From assembly GCF_002093625.1 (NCBI RefSeq), contig NZ_MRWD01000051.1:1-41796 (forward strand): a DNA stretch of 41,796 bases. The letters run 5' to 3'. The stretch is from Rouxiella silvae. Its GTDB lineage: Bacteria > Pseudomonadota > Gammaproteobacteria > Enterobacterales > Enterobacteriaceae. Positions 15,215 to 25,555 of this stretch are shown piece by piece. Below the pieces are notes generated by a model. It was not told the origin of the DNA. It was given only the letters and a program-made list of their open reading frames with translations, and made no database searches. A program made the position numbers and the translations under genes. Position 1 is the stretch's first letter; every line of letters begins with the position of its first letter.

Positions 15215-17845
15215 TCAGTTATTCGGGATGGCGGTCCCCCACTGTTGCCAGTTTTTAGGTTCCTCAGGCATCAACAGGAAGTGGCGTCCGGTAGACGCTT
15301 TTGGTGCCACTGGCGTGGTTGGCGGTGTAGCAAAGGCGATCCCTCCGCGAATAAACTGCTGGAAGGTGCCGCTCTTGAAGCTGCCACCGGTCAGTCCGAA
15401 CTGTAAATTATATCCAGAGGCTAGCCAGAAGGTGGTGTTGTCGCGCACCAGGTATTGATACTTTTTACTGATACGCAGCGAAACATTAACGCGATCCGCC
15501 ATTTCACCCAGCCGGAAGCCGGTCACAGTCCCTACTTCAATACCGCGGAACAGCACCGGCGTGCCGATTTGCAGCGAACCCACTTCAGTGGCATCAACCA
15601 CAATTGCCAGACCGTCGGTGTAGCGTGAATCGGTGATAGTCGCGTTTTGCAGGTCAAAGGTGCGATTCGACGGGCCTTTACCGGCTTCAACGTTGATATA
15701 TGGCTGCAACAGAGTATCGAGATTCTGAACACCCGCGGCTGAAATCTCGGGAGAAACAATTGAGAATCGGGTACCAAGGCGCGCAAAAGTATCAACATAT
15801 TCAGGATAAAGCACCGCTTTTGCGGCCACCTGATTCAGCTGGGGGTCAAGCTTAAGTGATTCAACCTGGCCAATGGTGATGCCAAGATAGCGGATTGGCA
15901 TTCCCGGAGAAATCTTGCTGGCGTCGTAGGTATTGAGGGTGATTTGACTCCCCACGGCGCGGGCGGCGGTTTCGTTATCATACAGCACGCGCTTGGTGCC
16001 TTTGCTGACCGTGACCCCTTCGAGGTTATCGAAACTGATGGCTCCTTTCAGCGCTCGGTCGAGCGGTGACGCCTGCACGGTAAGGCCGCTGCCGTTAAGC
16101 TGCACCTTAGCCCCGCCTTCGGCCCAGAAAATTGTTTTTGCGGTCAACAGGTTGCGGTACTCAGGGCTGATGTAAACATCCACCTCAAACTCGTTAGCCT
16201 TCGGACGCACGTTAACAATTTCGCCGACCTGGAATTTACGGTACAGCACGACAGAGCCGGTTTGCACGTCTGGCAAGCTTTTGGCAGAGAGGGTCAGCGT
16301 GGTGGTCGGTTTATCCCCTTTGATACCCTGTTCGGCTTTCTCCGAGTTGCTGTAGAGCGGATACTGACCCGACGGTGTGCCTTTAGTCCCCGGCAACACG
16401 CGAATTCCGCCGTCTATCCATTCTTGCGCGCTGGCGCCGAGTACTTCCATGCCATCGAGGCCCAGTTTGACGTCAACGCGGCTGTTGACCACAAACTTGC
16501 TGTCAAGATGCAGTAGATTCTTGTATTTCGAGGTCACAGCGATATTAAAGACAATGCCTGCATCGGTCAGCGATCGGTCAAGTACCTGACCAATCACGAT
16601 GCCGTGCAGCAGCAGCGGCTGGCCTGCGTCAATGCCGTAGCTTTGGGGCGCAAGCAGCTGCAAGGTCATCACGCCAGGGTCTTGCAGCATGCGCTGACTG
16701 CTGTCGAGCACGGTGAAGTGGTTCTGGGGTGCGCCTTCTCCAGGAATGAGTTCCAGCGTATTGCCGGTCAGCAACTGGCTAATTTTGGCATTGTTCAGGC
16801 TAATTTTGGGACTGTTCATTTCGATACGCGTCCCGCTGCGCATCAGGTCGATAACCGACGGATCCACGGTCAGTTTACCGGTGACCTTGTTGTCAGGTTG
16901 CAACGTGACTTTTGTCAGCGTACCCACCTGAAGACCTTGATACATTAACGGTGTGCGACCCTCGGTGAGGCCGTCCCCGCTGGGTAAATCAAGATTGATA
17001 TCTACACCGCGCTGACTCTGCGCAAGGTCGGGATATAGTTCATACGACTGATCGGCCTTGGCCTGATTGCCATCGGCAGGGGAGTCGAGCGCAATGGCAC
17101 CGTTGACCAGCGCGGCCAGGCTTTCCATTTCAACTTTTGCGCCACTCAGGCTAAAGTCGCCTTTAAACCCTGAGACGTTCCAAAAACGGCTGTTGTCTTT
17201 CACTAAATGTGCGAAGCGTTTGTCGATAAGCACGTCGATAGTTACGCCGTTGTTGCCTGCTTCAATATCGTAATCATACACTTTACCGACGGGGATTTTA
17301 CGGTAGTAGACCAGAGAACCGGTGCTCAACGAACCTAAATCCCGCGAGTGAAGATGGATCATTAACTCGCCGGTATTGAGACGATATTTAGGTTGGGTAT
17401 CGAGGGCGGTAAAGTGATCCTGCTCCTTTCCGCTGCCCGGCATCATGCCGATATAGTTACCGCCAACCAGCGCGTCGAGTCCGGAAATACCGGCTAACGA
17501 GGCTTTGGGCGTCACCAGCCAGAACTGGGTGCCTTCACGCAAAGAGTCGGCCAGTTCGCTGCGAATACTGACCTTGACCATGATCGTGCGCAGGTCTTTA
17601 CTCAGGCTGAGAGACTGAACGGTACCCACTTCAACCCCTTGATATCGAACCGGTGTACGGCCGGCAACGATCCCCGCCGCCGACTGGAAGTCGATGGTAA
17701 CTGTGGTGCCCTGTTCCTGATAATTGCTGTAGATAAGCCAGCCAGCAATCAGCAGCGCGATGAACGGCAGCAGCCAGAAAGGGGAGATCCGGCGTCGATT
17801 TTTGACCCGTGCTTCAGTCGGTGTATTCGGCGTTTCTTGTTGCAT
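15215..17845 (-). CDS. letB: LetB, seven-MCE-domain intermembrane lipid transport protein
   Basis: The protein is 876 residues from the ATG at 17845 (an ATG two codons earlier is also possible). It has a short cytoplasmic N-terminus ([20 protein letters not shown]), one membrane helix at about 20-40, and seven MCE domains of about 115 residues. The domains begin near residues 47, 154, 278, 391, 515, 630 and 745; each shows the xGxPVxYxGxxVGxV core (for example [40 protein letters not shown]). In E. coli LetB (YebT) forms a stacked hexameric tunnel across the periplasm for lipid movement between membranes. Domain count and length match that protein. It overlaps the end of letA by 32 bases, indicating co-translation. 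It works with LetA. Confidence 0.96.
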   Translation of the reverse strand: MQQETPNTPTEARVKNRRRISPFWLLPFIALLIAGWLIYSNYQEQGTTVTIDFQSAAGIVAGRTPVRYQGVEVGTVQSLSLSKDLRTIMVKVSIRSELADSLREGTQFWLVTPKASLAGISGLDALVGGNYIGMMPGSGKEQDHFTALDTQPKYRLNTGELMIHLHSRDLGSLSTGSLVYYRKIPVGKVYDYDIEAGNNGVTIDVLIDKRFAHLVKDNSRFWNVSGFKGDFSLSGAKVEMESLAALVNGAIALDSPADGNQAKADQSYELYPDLAQSQRGVDINLDLPSGDGLTEGRTPLMYQGLQVGTLTKVTLQPDNKVTGKLTVDPSVIDLMRSGTRIEMNSPKISLNNAKISQLLTGNTLELIPGEGAPQNHFTVLDSSQRMLQDPGVMTLQLLAPQSYGIDAGQPLLLHGIVIGQVLDRSLTDAGIVFNIAVTSKYKNLLHLDSKFVVNSRVDVKLGLDGMEVLGASAQEWIDGGIRVLPGTKGTPSGQYPLYSNSEKAEQGIKGDKPTTTLTLSAKSLPDVQTGSVVLYRKFQVGEIVNVRPKANEFEVDVYISPEYRNLLTAKTIFWAEGGAKVQLNGSGLTVQASPLDRALKGAISFDNLEGVTVSKGTKRVLYDNETAARAVGSQITLNTYDASKISPGMPIRYLGITIGQVESLKLDPQLNQVAAKAVLYPEYVDTFARLGTRFSIVSPEISAAGVQNLDTLLQPYINVEAGKGPSNRTFDLQNATITDSRYTDGLAIVVDATEVGSLQIGTPVLFRGIEVGTVTGFRLGEMADRVNVSLRISKKYQYLVRDNTTFWLASGYNLQFGLTGGSFKSGTFQQFIRGGIAFATPPTTPVAPKASTGRHFLLMPEEPKNWQQWGTAIPNN

Positions 17846-19061
17846 GTGCATCCCAAATCAGGCGGCTGTCGAGCCATTCAACGGCAAGAATAGTCAGTAT
17901 CACGGCAGAACCAAAATAAAAAGCGGCCGGACCCATAGTAAAAGAGAGTAACTGGTCGCGATTGACCAATGACATCATCAGTGAAATAACGAACAAATCC
18001 AGCATTGACCAGCGGCCAATCCAGGTGACAAGTCGCAGCAGGCGAATGCGGGTTTTCAATCCCTGATGCGCCTTGAAGTGAATGCTGAGCAGCAGGGTCA
18101 GCAGCACAATGACCTTGGTAAAAGGCACCAGCACGCTGGCAATAAACACGATAGCGGCAATGGGCACGTTACCGGAAGTGGCCAGCGACACAACGCCGGA
18201 AAAAATCGTATCTTTAAGTTGCTGGCCATTGGCGTAAATAATCGAAATGGGCAGCAAATTGGCTGGCACCAGCAACACCATCGCCGAGATAAGCGCTGCC
18301 CACGTTTTTTGCAGGCTGTGCTTGTAGCGAAGCGACATAGGAACGTGGCAGCGCGGACAGCGGCCTCGTGCGTCAGGATGACCGGTAAACTTGCACGACA
18401 GGCACAGCACCAGAGAGTCCGGCACGCCTTTCGGGCGACGCTGCGGATAAAACTCTTCCCACAGCTGTTCGATATTGAGATTAATCAGCGTGAGCGTTAC
18501 TAAAATCGTCATCATGATATAGGCCACCAAGGCGGGTCCCATATCGATATCGGCGTACTCTTTCACCTTTATACAGGCAACCGCCATCCCGATAAGATAG
18601 ATATCGAGCATCACCCAATCTTTAAGCCTGTCGAGCATCAGCAGCACTGGCTTGAGGTTCATGCCAAATTTATTACCAAAATGCAGGTACAAAATCGATC
18701 CCGCCAGTGTGAGAGGCGCGCCGACGGTGCAGAAGGCCACCATACTGGCGGTCAGTGGCGATCCTTGGCTCGACATCTGCCAGATACCCTCAAACAGACT
18801 TGCATCGATGCGGGTGCCCAGCAAACGGATACTGATTAAAGGTTCGGTGTAGGCAAAAGGCATTAACACCAGAATGCTGATGGCAATGACTATCAGGCGA
18901 GGCAGAGAACAAACTTTGCCTTTCTCAACCTTGCTATTGCAGCGCGGGCAGTGCGCCGTTTGCGTTCTGCGCAGAGCGGGCAAGGTGAAAAGGAAGTCGC
19001 ACTCGCTGCAACGCTGATAGCGCGTTTGTGGCAGCGGGCCTGATATTGTGTTTATTTTCAT
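17814..19061 (-). CDS. letA: LetA, PqiA-family inner-membrane partner of LetB
   Basis: From the ATG at 19061 the protein is 415 residues, close to E. coli YebS/LetA. It consists of two PqiA-type modules, each with a cytoplasmic zinc-ribbon-like pair of CxxC motifs (CSECD...CPRC near 17-38, and CLSCKF...CPRC near 210-230) followed by about four membrane helices. LetA is thought to load or move lipids into the LetB tunnel. The frame is open 43 codons further upstream to 19190, but that part lacks family likeness and the cysteine module starts right after 19061. The ribosome site is weak (AGG about 8 bases upstream). The gene is divergent from msrC with 246 bases between. Confidence 0.94.
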   Translation of the reverse strand: MKINTISGPLPQTRYQRCSECDFLFTLPALRRTQTAHCPRCNSKVEKGKVCSLPRLIVIAISILVLMPFAYTEPLISIRLLGTRIDASLFEGIWQMSSQGSPLTASMVAFCTVGAPLTLAGSILYLHFGNKFGMNLKPVLLMLDRLKDWVMLDIYLIGMAVACIKVKEYADIDMGPALVAYIMMTILVTLTLINLNIEQLWEEFYPQRRPKGVPDSLVLCLSCKFTGHPDARGRCPRCHVPMSLRYKHSLQKTWAALISAMVLLVPANLLPISIIYANGQQLKDTIFSGVVSLATSGNVPIAAIVFIASVLVPFTKVIVLLTLLLSIHFKAHQGLKTRIRLLRLVTWIGRWSMLDLFVISLMMSLVNRDQLLSFTMGPAAFYFGSAVILTILAVEWLDSRLIWDAHATRNAEYTD

Positions 19062-19307
19062 AGGGCCTGTATGCAAATGACCTGCAGTAGAAATTGTGGC
19101 TGATTGTCTCAAAAAGCAGACATTTTGGTTATCTGGCGATGTTAAAGCCAAGAAGGTCAGGATTTTTAGGTAAAATAACGTATCATGCAAACGTCAGAAC
19201 ATAAATTGTCTTTGGCAAAACATATATTGTAGGCCAGTCTTTTTGAAGTCACATAGGATTAACCTTGCCGAGATACGCATTTATTGCTTATTTTATAGAG
19301 GCTAAGC

Positions 19308-19847
19308 GTGCAAAATAGCGGTCTACCCTCTGGTTCTAATGGTTACAACATGACTAAAGAAGCATTCTACACGGAATTAAAACGTGACCTGAACGCGTTA
19401 ATTGCTGGCGAAAACAATTTTATTGCAACTTTGTCCAACGTCAGTGCCTTGCTTTACGAGCGTCTTGAGGGCGTGAACTGGGCGGGATTTTATCTGATGG
19501 ACGGCTCCTCGCTGGTTCTGGGTCCGTTTCAGGGCAAAATTGCCTGTGTGCGCATTCCGGTAGGTAAAGGCGTATGTGGAACGGCAGTCGCCGAAAACGC
19601 GGTCCAACGCGTGGGTGACGTGCATGCCTTCCCTGGCCATATAGCCTGTGATGCTGCCAGCAATGCAGAAATCGTCTTACCTATCACCGTTGCAGGTCAG
19701 GTTATAGGTGTTTTAGATATCGATAGCACTATTTATCAACGCTTCGACGAAGTGGATGAACAGGGGCTAACAGAATTGGTAGCCGGGCTTTGTAAGCACC
19801 TGGAAAACAGTGGTGCTGCAAAATATGTCAATTTGATCGCAAGTTGA
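19308..19847 (+). CDS. msrC: Free methionine-(R)-sulfoxide reductase, GAF domain
   Basis: MsrC (YebR, fRMsr) reduces free methionine R-sulfoxide using thioredoxin. The protein is a single GAF domain with the three family cysteines: Cys80 (GKIACVRIPVG), Cys90 (KGVCGTAV) and Cys114 (GHIACDAAS). It also has the substrate-pocket segments WAGFYL and LDIDS. Two starts are possible. GTG 19308 has a good AGAGG six bases upstream and gives 179 residues; ATG 19350 gives 165 residues matching the E. coli N-terminus (TKEAFYTELKRDLNAL) but lacks a ribosome site. I list the longer form with that doubt. It is the first gene rightward, followed by proQ. Confidence 0.93.
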   Translation: MQNSGLPSGSNGYNMTKEAFYTELKRDLNALIAGENNFIATLSNVSALLYERLEGVNWAGFYLMDGSSLVLGPFQGKIACVRIPVGKGVCGTAVAENAVQRVGDVHAFPGHIACDAASNAEIVLPITVAGQVIGVLDIDSTIYQRFDEVDEQGLTELVAGLCKHLENSGAAKYVNLIAS

Positions 19848-19882
19848 TCGACGGATAACGTAGCATTTACGGACGGGGTCAT

Positions 19883-19888
19883 TATAAT
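19883..19888 (+). promoter_or_regulatory. Candidate -10 element for proQ-prc
   Basis: TATAAT is embedded in the perfect palindrome TCATTATAATGA between msrC and proQ, 55 bases before the proQ ATG. No good -35 hexamer is visible at 16-18 bases, so the call is tentative; the palindrome might also be a protein-binding site. Confidence 0.35.
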
Positions 19889-19942
19889 GACGCCTGTTCA
19901 TGCCTGCGCCGGTTGGCAAACCCGTTGTAATCAGGAAATTTC

Positions 19943-20632
19943 ATGGAAAATCAACCTAAGTTGAACAGTAGTAAAGAAGTCATCGCCTTTTTGGCAGAGC
20001 GTTTCCCGCTTTGCTTTAGCGCCGAAGGTGAAGCGCGCCCATTAAAGATCGGTATCTTTCAGGATCTGGTAGAGCGCGTTCAGGGCGAAGAGAATTTGAG
20101 CAAGACACAATTGCGTTCTGCTCTGCGCCTTTATACCTCAAGTTGGCGTTATCTGTATGGCGTCAAAGTTGGCGCTCAGCGCGTTGACCTTGACGGCAAT
20201 GCCTGTGGTGTTCTTGAAGAACAGCACGTCGAGCATGCCCGTAAACAATTGGAAGAAGCGAAAGCCCGCGTTCAGGCACAACGTGCTGAACAACAGGCCA
20301 AGCGTCGCGAAGCTAACGGTGAAAACGCCGAGCCGCGTCGCCCACGTCCGGCAGCAAAAAAACCTGCTCCGCGTCGTGAAAATGCGCCTGCCGCTGTTGC
20401 TGGTCAAGAAAATCGCAAACCGCGCACTCCACGTCCCGCACGTGAAGTGAGCCAACCGCGTCAGGTGCCAGTTACAGATATCACCAAGCTGCAAATTGGC
20501 CAGGAAATCAAAGTCAGAGCAGGTCAGAGTGCTATGGATGCCACCGTTTTGGAAATTGCAAAAGATGGCGTTCGCGTTCAACTCTCTTCGGGTCTGGCGA
20601 TGATCGTGCGCGCAGAACACTTGCAGTTCTGA
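19943..20632 (+). CDS. proQ: ProQ, FinO-family RNA chaperone
   Basis: ProQ binds many structured small RNAs and mRNA 3' ends and influences osmoadaptation, originally noticed through ProP activity. The 229-residue protein has the N-terminal FinO/ProQ domain (about 1-120: [41 protein letters not shown]). A basic Ala/Arg/Pro-rich linker follows (about 120-175, with [15 protein letters not shown] and [12 protein letters not shown]). The C-terminal Tudor-like domain (about 176-229) includes [23 protein letters not shown]. Length and layout are typical. It lies 19 bases before prc, the arrangement known for the proQ-prc operon. Confidence 0.97.
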   Translation: MENQPKLNSSKEVIAFLAERFPLCFSAEGEARPLKIGIFQDLVERVQGEENLSKTQLRSALRLYTSSWRYLYGVKVGAQRVDLDGNACGVLEEQHVEHARKQLEEAKARVQAQRAEQQAKRREANGENAEPRRPRPAAKKPAPRRENAPAAVAGQENRKPRTPRPAREVSQPRQVPVTDITKLQIGQEIKVRAGQSAMDATVLEIAKDGVRVQLSSGLAMIVRAEHLQF

Positions 20633-20651
20633 TACGGAGGCCAACTCAGGC

Positions 20652-22703
20652 ATGAACAAACTTGTCAGATTAAGCGTGATTGCGGGTCTGCTTTTTGCGG
20701 GAACAGGTCTGGTTAACACCAGCTTTGCGAATGATAGTGCACCGGTCACTATCAGTCAGCTCCCTAAATTGGCACAAGAACCACAGGACGCAACGGTGAG
20801 TGAGCGTGTTACCGCGCGCTTTACCCGTTCGCACTATCGTCAATTCAGTCTTGATGCAGATTTTTCGGGTAAAATTTTCGATCGTTACCTGAACATGCTC
20901 GATAATGGCCATAACGTACTCATGGCTTCAGATGTTGCCCAATTTGCCGACAAGCGCGGCACGCTGGGCGAAGAGTTGAAATCTGGTCAGTTGGTTACGC
21001 CGTACGCACTGTATAATTTAGCGCAAAAACGTCGATTTGAGCGTTATCAGTATGCTTTGTCCGTGCTTGAGCGCCCGATGGACTTCACCGGAAATGACTC
21101 TATAACCCTCGATCGTACCAAATCTCCGTGGCCGAAAGATTCCACTGAGCTGGACCATCTTTGGGATCAGAAAGTCAAATATGACGAACTGAACCTTAAG
21201 CTGACCGGTAAGAACGATCAGGAAATTCGCGACATTCTTGGCAAGCGCTATCGCTTTGCAATGAAACGCCTTACGCAAAGCAACAGCGAAGACGTTTTCC
21301 AGCTGGTAATGAACGCGTTTGCGCACGAAATTGATCCACATACCAACTATCTGTCCCCGCGCAGTACTGAGCAGTTTAATACCGAAATGAGCCTGTCTCT
21401 GGAAGGTATTGGTGCTGTTCTGCAGGGCGATGACGACTATACCGTGATCAACTCGATGGTAGCTGGCGGCCCGGCGGCCAAAAGCAAAACCATCGCAGTG
21501 GGTGACCGTATCGTTGGCGTCGGACAGACAGGCAAGCCTATGGTTGATGTAATTGGCTGGCGTCTTGACGACGTTGTCTCGCTCATCAAGGGACCAAAAG
21601 GCAGCAAGGTTCGTCTGGAAGTTCTGCCTGCCGGCAAGGGAACCAAAACGCGTACTATCACATTAACCCGTGAGAAAATCCGTCTGGAAGACCGCGCCGT
21701 TAAGTTGACCATCAAAAAAGTCGGTAACGAAAAAGTTGCCGTGATGGATATTCCTGGCTTCTACGTTGGCTTGACCGATGATGTTAAAGTTCAGCTGCAG
21801 AAAATGGCCAAGCAGAACGTGAACAGCCTGGTTATCGACCTGCGTACCAATGGCGGAGGCGCGCTGACCGAGGCGGTTTCTCTGTCTGGACTGTTCTTCC
21901 CGAGCGGCCCTGTGGTGCAGGTTCGTGACAACAACGGTCATATTCGCCAAGACAGCGACACTGACGGCGTTGTGTATTACAAAGGCCCACTGGTGGTGCT
22001 GGTTGACCGTTACAGTGCTTCGGCTTCCGAAATCTTTGCGGCAGCAATGCAGGATTACGGTCGTGCGCTTATCGTGGGTGAACCTACTTTCGGTAAAGGT
22101 ACCGTTCAGCAATACCGTTCATTGAACCGTATTTACGATCAGATGCTGCGTCCTGAATGGCCAGCTCTGGGCTCTGTGCAGTACACCATCCAGAAATTCT
22201 ATCGAATTAACGGTGGCAGTACTCAGCGCAAAGGCGTTACGCCGGACATCGTCATGCCTACGGGCCTGATCGACAATGACGTGGGTGAGAGATTTGAAGA
22301 CAACGCCATGCCTTGGGACAGCATTAATGCTGCTACTTATACCAAGACGGGCGACCTGCAACCTTTCATTCCTGAACTGTTGAAAGAGCACGATGCACGT
22401 ATCGCCAAAGATCCTGAGTTCCAGTATATCCAGCAGGATATTGCGAAATACAATGCCAACAAGACCAAGCGCGACGTTGTCTCTCTGAATTACGCCCAGC
22501 GTGACAAAGAAGATAAAGAAGACGACGCGATTCGTTTAACTCGCTTAAATGAGCGCTTTAAACGTGAAGGCAAAAAGCCCATAAAATCTCTCGATGATTT
22601 ACCGAAAGATTATGTTGCGCCGGATCCTTACCTCGACGAGGCTGACCACATCGCCGTTGACTTGTCCAAGCTTGAAAAAGCCCAGGACAGTCAGTCGAAG
22701 TAG
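20652..22703 (+). CDS. prc: Prc (Tsp), periplasmic tail-specific protease
   Basis: Prc is a PDZ-containing Ser-Lys protease of family S41. With NlpI in other enterobacteria it degrades the endopeptidase MepS, and it trims the FtsI C-terminus. The 683-residue precursor has a signal peptide cut after TSFA (about residue 26) and a helical N-terminal platform. The PDZ domain lies at about 240-330 (LEGIGAVLQ, GGPAAKSKTI, VGDRIVGVGQ). In the protease core YSASASEIFAAAMQDYG supplies the catalytic Ser457 and Asp468, and GEPTFGKGTVQ supplies Lys482. GGAGG precedes the ATG by 10 bases. It is followed by a strong terminator. Confidence 0.97.
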   Translation: MNKLVRLSVIAGLLFAGTGLVNTSFANDSAPVTISQLPKLAQEPQDATVSERVTARFTRSHYRQFSLDADFSGKIFDRYLNMLDNGHNVLMASDVAQFADKRGTLGEELKSGQLVTPYALYNLAQKRRFERYQYALSVLERPMDFTGNDSITLDRTKSPWPKDSTELDHLWDQKVKYDELNLKLTGKNDQEIRDILGKRYRFAMKRLTQSNSEDVFQLVMNAFAHEIDPHTNYLSPRSTEQFNTEMSLSLEGIGAVLQGDDDYTVINSMVAGGPAAKSKTIAVGDRIVGVGQTGKPMVDVIGWRLDDVVSLIKGPKGSKVRLEVLPAGKGTKTRTITLTREKIRLEDRAVKLTIKKVGNEKVAVMDIPGFYVGLTDDVKVQLQKMAKQNVNSLVIDLRTNGGGALTEAVSLSGLFFPSGPVVQVRDNNGHIRQDSDTDGVVYYKGPLVVLVDRYSASASEIFAAAMQDYGRALIVGEPTFGKGTVQQYRSLNRIYDQMLRPEWPALGSVQYTIQKFYRINGGSTQRKGVTPDIVMPTGLIDNDVGERFEDNAMPWDSINAATYTKTGDLQPFIPELLKEHDARIAKDPEFQYIQQDIAKYNANKTKRDVVSLNYAQRDKEDKEDDAIRLTRLNERFKREGKKPIKSLDDLPKDYVAPDPYLDEADHIAVDLSKLEKAQDSQSK

Positions 22704-22739
22704 GTTTTAATGCTGCGGCAGTGAAGGTCTTTTAAATTA

Positions 22740-22765
22740 GCGCACTCCGGTGCGCTTTTTTATTT
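22740..22765 (+). terminator. Rho-independent terminator of proQ-prc
   Basis: GCGCACTCCGGTGCGC, a compact self-complementary stem, is followed by TTTTTTATTT 37 bases after the prc stop. Confidence 0.88.
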
Positions 22766-22850
22766 TCTGCAAATTAGAGCTGGCGCTTTATCTACAAAAC
22801 GCTTCAAAGTGTAAAGTATTGTGAATTAGCGGCTTTGAATCGCCTTACCT

Positions 22851-22877
22851 CTTGAATCCTGTCAGTAAGCCCATAGG
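22851..22877 (+). promoter_or_regulatory. Sigma-32-like heat-shock promoter of htpX
   Basis: CTTGAA at 22851-22856, a 13-base spacer, and CCCATA at 22870-22875 fit the heat-shock consensus (CTTGAA, 11-16 bases, CCCCATnT) with one or two mismatches. The site is 77 bases before the htpX ATG. Heat-shock control of htpX is established in E. coli. Confidence 0.6.
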
Positions 22878-22952
22878 ATCAGGTTATCCTGTCTGATTAA
22901 GACGGTATGAATGTTCTAACAATGACAACAACAATGAGGAAGTATTAATTTT

Positions 22953-23834
22953 ATGATGCGTATAGCGTTGTTCCTGTTAACTAACCTGGCAGTAATGGTG
23001 GTTTTCGGGCTGGTACTCAGCCTGACAGGCATTCGTTCTAGCAGCGTGATGGGACTGATGATTATGGCCGGTCTGTTCGGCTTTGGTGGTGCGTTTGTCT
23101 CTTTGCTGATGTCTAAATGGATGGCGTTACGCTCGGTGGGTGGAGAAGTGATTGAGCAGCCGCGCAATGAAACCGAGCGCTGGCTCTTGAACGTGGTCAG
23201 TCGTCAGTCACAGCAGGCGGGCATTAAAATGCCACAGGTTGCGATTTATCATGCACCCGACATTAATGCCTTTGCGACCGGCGCGCGTCGCGATGCGTCG
23301 CTGGTGGCGGTCAGTACCGGCCTGCTGCAAAGCATGAGCCAAGACGAGGCTGAGGCAGTTATCGCCCACGAAATCAGTCATATATCAAACGGTGACATGG
23401 TGACCATGACCTTGGTTCAGGGCATTGTGAACACCTTCGTTATCTTTATTTCACGTATCTTGGCGCAAATCGCCTCGGGCTTTTTGTCCGGCAACCGCGA
23501 CAATGAAGAGAGTGGCAACGGCAACCCGCTGGTCTATTTTGCGGTTTCAATGGTGCTTGAACTGGTGTTTGGTATTGCGGCCAGCATTATTACCATGTGG
23601 TTCTCGCGTCATCGCGAATTTCACGCCGATGCAGGTTCTGCCAAGCTGGTAGGGCGCGAGAAGATGATTGCCGCGTTGCAGCGTTTGAAAACCAGTCATG
23701 AACCGCAGGAAGCGAGCAGCATGATGGCGCTGTGTATTAACGGCAAGTCCAAGACCTTTAGCGAGCTATTTATGTCGCACCCGCCGCTGGACAAACGTAT
23801 TGAAGCACTGCGCAGCGGTGAATACCTGAAGTAG
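22953..23834 (+). CDS. htpX: HtpX, membrane-bound zinc protease
   Basis: HtpX is an M48 metalloprotease of the inner membrane that degrades misfolded membrane proteins alongside FtsH. The 293-residue protein is nearly collinear with E. coli HtpX. Two N-terminal membrane helices (4-24, 32-53) precede the zinc motif HEISH at about residue 139-143. A hydrophobic stretch lies at about 155-180 and the third ligand is in [12 protein letters not shown]. The C-terminal [11 protein letters not shown] helix is also present. The ATG has AGGAAG about 11 bases upstream. It is flanked by its own heat-shock-like promoter and a bidirectional terminator, so it is monocistronic. Confidence 0.97.
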   Translation: MMRIALFLLTNLAVMVVFGLVLSLTGIRSSSVMGLMIMAGLFGFGGAFVSLLMSKWMALRSVGGEVIEQPRNETERWLLNVVSRQSQQAGIKMPQVAIYHAPDINAFATGARRDASLVAVSTGLLQSMSQDEAEAVIAHEISHISNGDMVTMTLVQGIVNTFVIFISRILAQIASGFLSGNRDNEESGNGNPLVYFAVSMVLELVFGIAASIITMWFSRHREFHADAGSAKLVGREKMIAALQRLKTSHEPQEASSMMALCINGKSKTFSELFMSHPPLDKRIEALRSGEYLK

Positions 23835-23870
23835 TTTTTAATCCTCAGGCAGTAGGTTAATCAGATGAGA

Positions 23871-23903
23871 AAGGCCCGGCAGCGTATGCCGGGCCTTTTA
23901 TTT
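23871..23903. terminator. Bidirectional terminator between htpX and yebQ
   Basis: AAGGCCCGGCA (23871-23881) and TGCCGGGCCTT (23887-23897) form an 11-pair stem with a five-base loop. T residues follow on the plus strand and A residues precede, which serves htpX well and the convergent yebQ more weakly. Confidence 0.85.
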
Positions 23904-23925
23904 TTTATTAAACTGCTCAGACGGC

Positions 23926-25308
23926 TTACACTTTTTGCTGAGTCACTGATTTCTGAGTCATGCGCATAATGCTGATGAATGCGCCGCCCAGCGCCAAGGA
24001 ACCGGCGAGGATCAGCGAGGCGTGGGTGCCGTGGTTGCCAAACAGGTTAAACATTAATGCTACCATCGCGGCTCCCGTCGATTGACCCAGTAATCGCGCG
24101 GTCCCCAACATGCCGCTGGCCCCGCCGCTGCGACTGCGCGGGGCAGAAGAAACAATTGTGTGGTTGTTTGGTGACTGGAACAGGCCGAAACCAGCACCGC
24201 AGACTATCATCCGCCAGATAATATTCAGATGTGAAGGGTGGTCAGGCAGCAGCGCCAAGGAGTAAAGTCCCAACGAAAACACCACCAGTCCAATACCACC
24301 AAGAAAACCTGCGTGGAAGCGTTCAACCAAACGTCCGGCAATCGGTGCCATTACCATCGTCGCCAGCGGCCACGGAGTTAGCAGCAGTCCGGTCGAGACG
24401 GCGTCGAGTCCTAATGAATTTTGCAGGAAGAACGGCAGCGAAACAAACGCCAGCATCTGCGCGGCAAAAGAGCACATCGACGTGCCTATCGACAGCGTAA
24501 AGATGGGAATACGCAGCAGGTCGACCGGCAGCAGTGGCGAGGTCTTATTTAACTGACGACGCACAAAGAACCAGCCAACAATCACCAGCACGATAACTTC
24601 ACCGAGAATAAGCAGTCTAGACTGCCCCTGTGCAAAGCCGCTGATGGCGCTGATAAGCAGGCCGAAGGTCAAGGCATTCATTATCCCACTGATAAAATCG
24701 AATTTCTGCCCCAATGATTTGGTGGAATTGGCGGGCAAGAACTTCAACCCCATGCAAAAGGCAATCAACCCGATAGGCAGATTGATAGCGAACAACCACG
24801 GCCAGTTGGCGAAGGAGAGGATAGCCGCGGCAACCGTCGGTCCTGCCGCGGAAGAGACCGCGACGATCAGCGCGTTAATGCCCATTCCACGCCCTAGAAA
24901 GCGTTGCGGATAAATTATTCTTACCAGAGCCACATTCACGCTCATGATACAGGCCGCGCCAAAGCCCTGTAATACGCGGGCGACGGTCAGGGTTATTAAA
25001 GAATCAGACAGCGCACAGGCCAGCGACGTAAAGCTGAAAACGACCAGGCCTATCATATAAACCCGGCGATAGCCGAAGATTTCACCCAGAGAAGCCAAAG
25101 AGAGCAAAGAAATGGTGATTGCCAACTGATAGGCATTCACTATCCAAATTGAAGAAGCGGGGCTTGCGTGCAGGTCTTGGGCTATTGTCGGCAGTGCGAC
25201 GTTGGCAATCGCGCCGTCGAGCACGGAAACCGTGATGCCCAGAGCAATTGTCAGTATTGCCCCATAGCGTTGTGGGGTCGGGAGTCCATCATTAACCGTG
25301 GTTATCAT
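23926..25308 (-). CDS. yebQ: YebQ, MFS transporter of the DHA2 drug:H+ antiporter type
   Basis: This 460-residue inner-membrane protein has the DHA2-family opening motif LDGAIANVALPTIAQDL and the motif A segment LGEIFGYRRVYMIG. About 14 hydrophobic segments run through it, including GFGAACIMSVNVALV (motif C-like region) and a late RSRSGGASGMLGTARLLGQ loop. Its position between htpX and kdgR and its length match E. coli YebQ, a putative transporter whose substrate is unknown. The ATG at 25308 is followed by a short hydrophilic N-terminus. It is divergent from kdgR over 247 bases, so both may share regulation; no clear KdgR operator is visible there. Confidence 0.88.
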   Translation of the reverse strand: MITTVNDGLPTPQRYGAILTIALGITVSVLDGAIANVALPTIAQDLHASPASSIWIVNAYQLAITISLLSLASLGEIFGYRRVYMIGLVVFSFTSLACALSDSLITLTVARVLQGFGAACIMSVNVALVRIIYPQRFLGRGMGINALIVAVSSAAGPTVAAAILSFANWPWLFAINLPIGLIAFCMGLKFLPANSTKSLGQKFDFISGIMNALTFGLLISAISGFAQGQSRLLILGEVIVLVIVGWFFVRRQLNKTSPLLPVDLLRIPIFTLSIGTSMCSFAAQMLAFVSLPFFLQNSLGLDAVSTGLLLTPWPLATMVMAPIAGRLVERFHAGFLGGIGLVVFSLGLYSLALLPDHPSHLNIIWRMIVCGAGFGLFQSPNNHTIVSSAPRSRSGGASGMLGTARLLGQSTGAAMVALMFNLFGNHGTHASLILAGSLALGGAFISIMRMTQKSVTQQKV

Positions 25309-25555
25309 GTCTGATCGTCAGCGTTGTGCTAGTGAGAGTGGCAAATATTACCACGCTAACTACCCTGCGTCTGAATTCGCAGGCCAAGGGTGAACTTTAT
25401 TATTTGTAACTAGAATTAACATTTAACTCACAGTTTCTATTTTTACCGGTTCACTCTTAGAGAAATGCCGTTCCATTTTTTATGAAACAAAAAAAGTATC
25501 TGTCGCCCATTTATGGAATAATACTCAAAATATAAAACAGGCAGGTAAAAAGATT

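Noticed and set aside
25468-25500. KdgR operator before kdgR (GTTCCAT ... ATGAAAC)
   Set aside because: The half-sites are in the reverse arrangement to the KdgR consensus; probably a chance AT-rich repeat.
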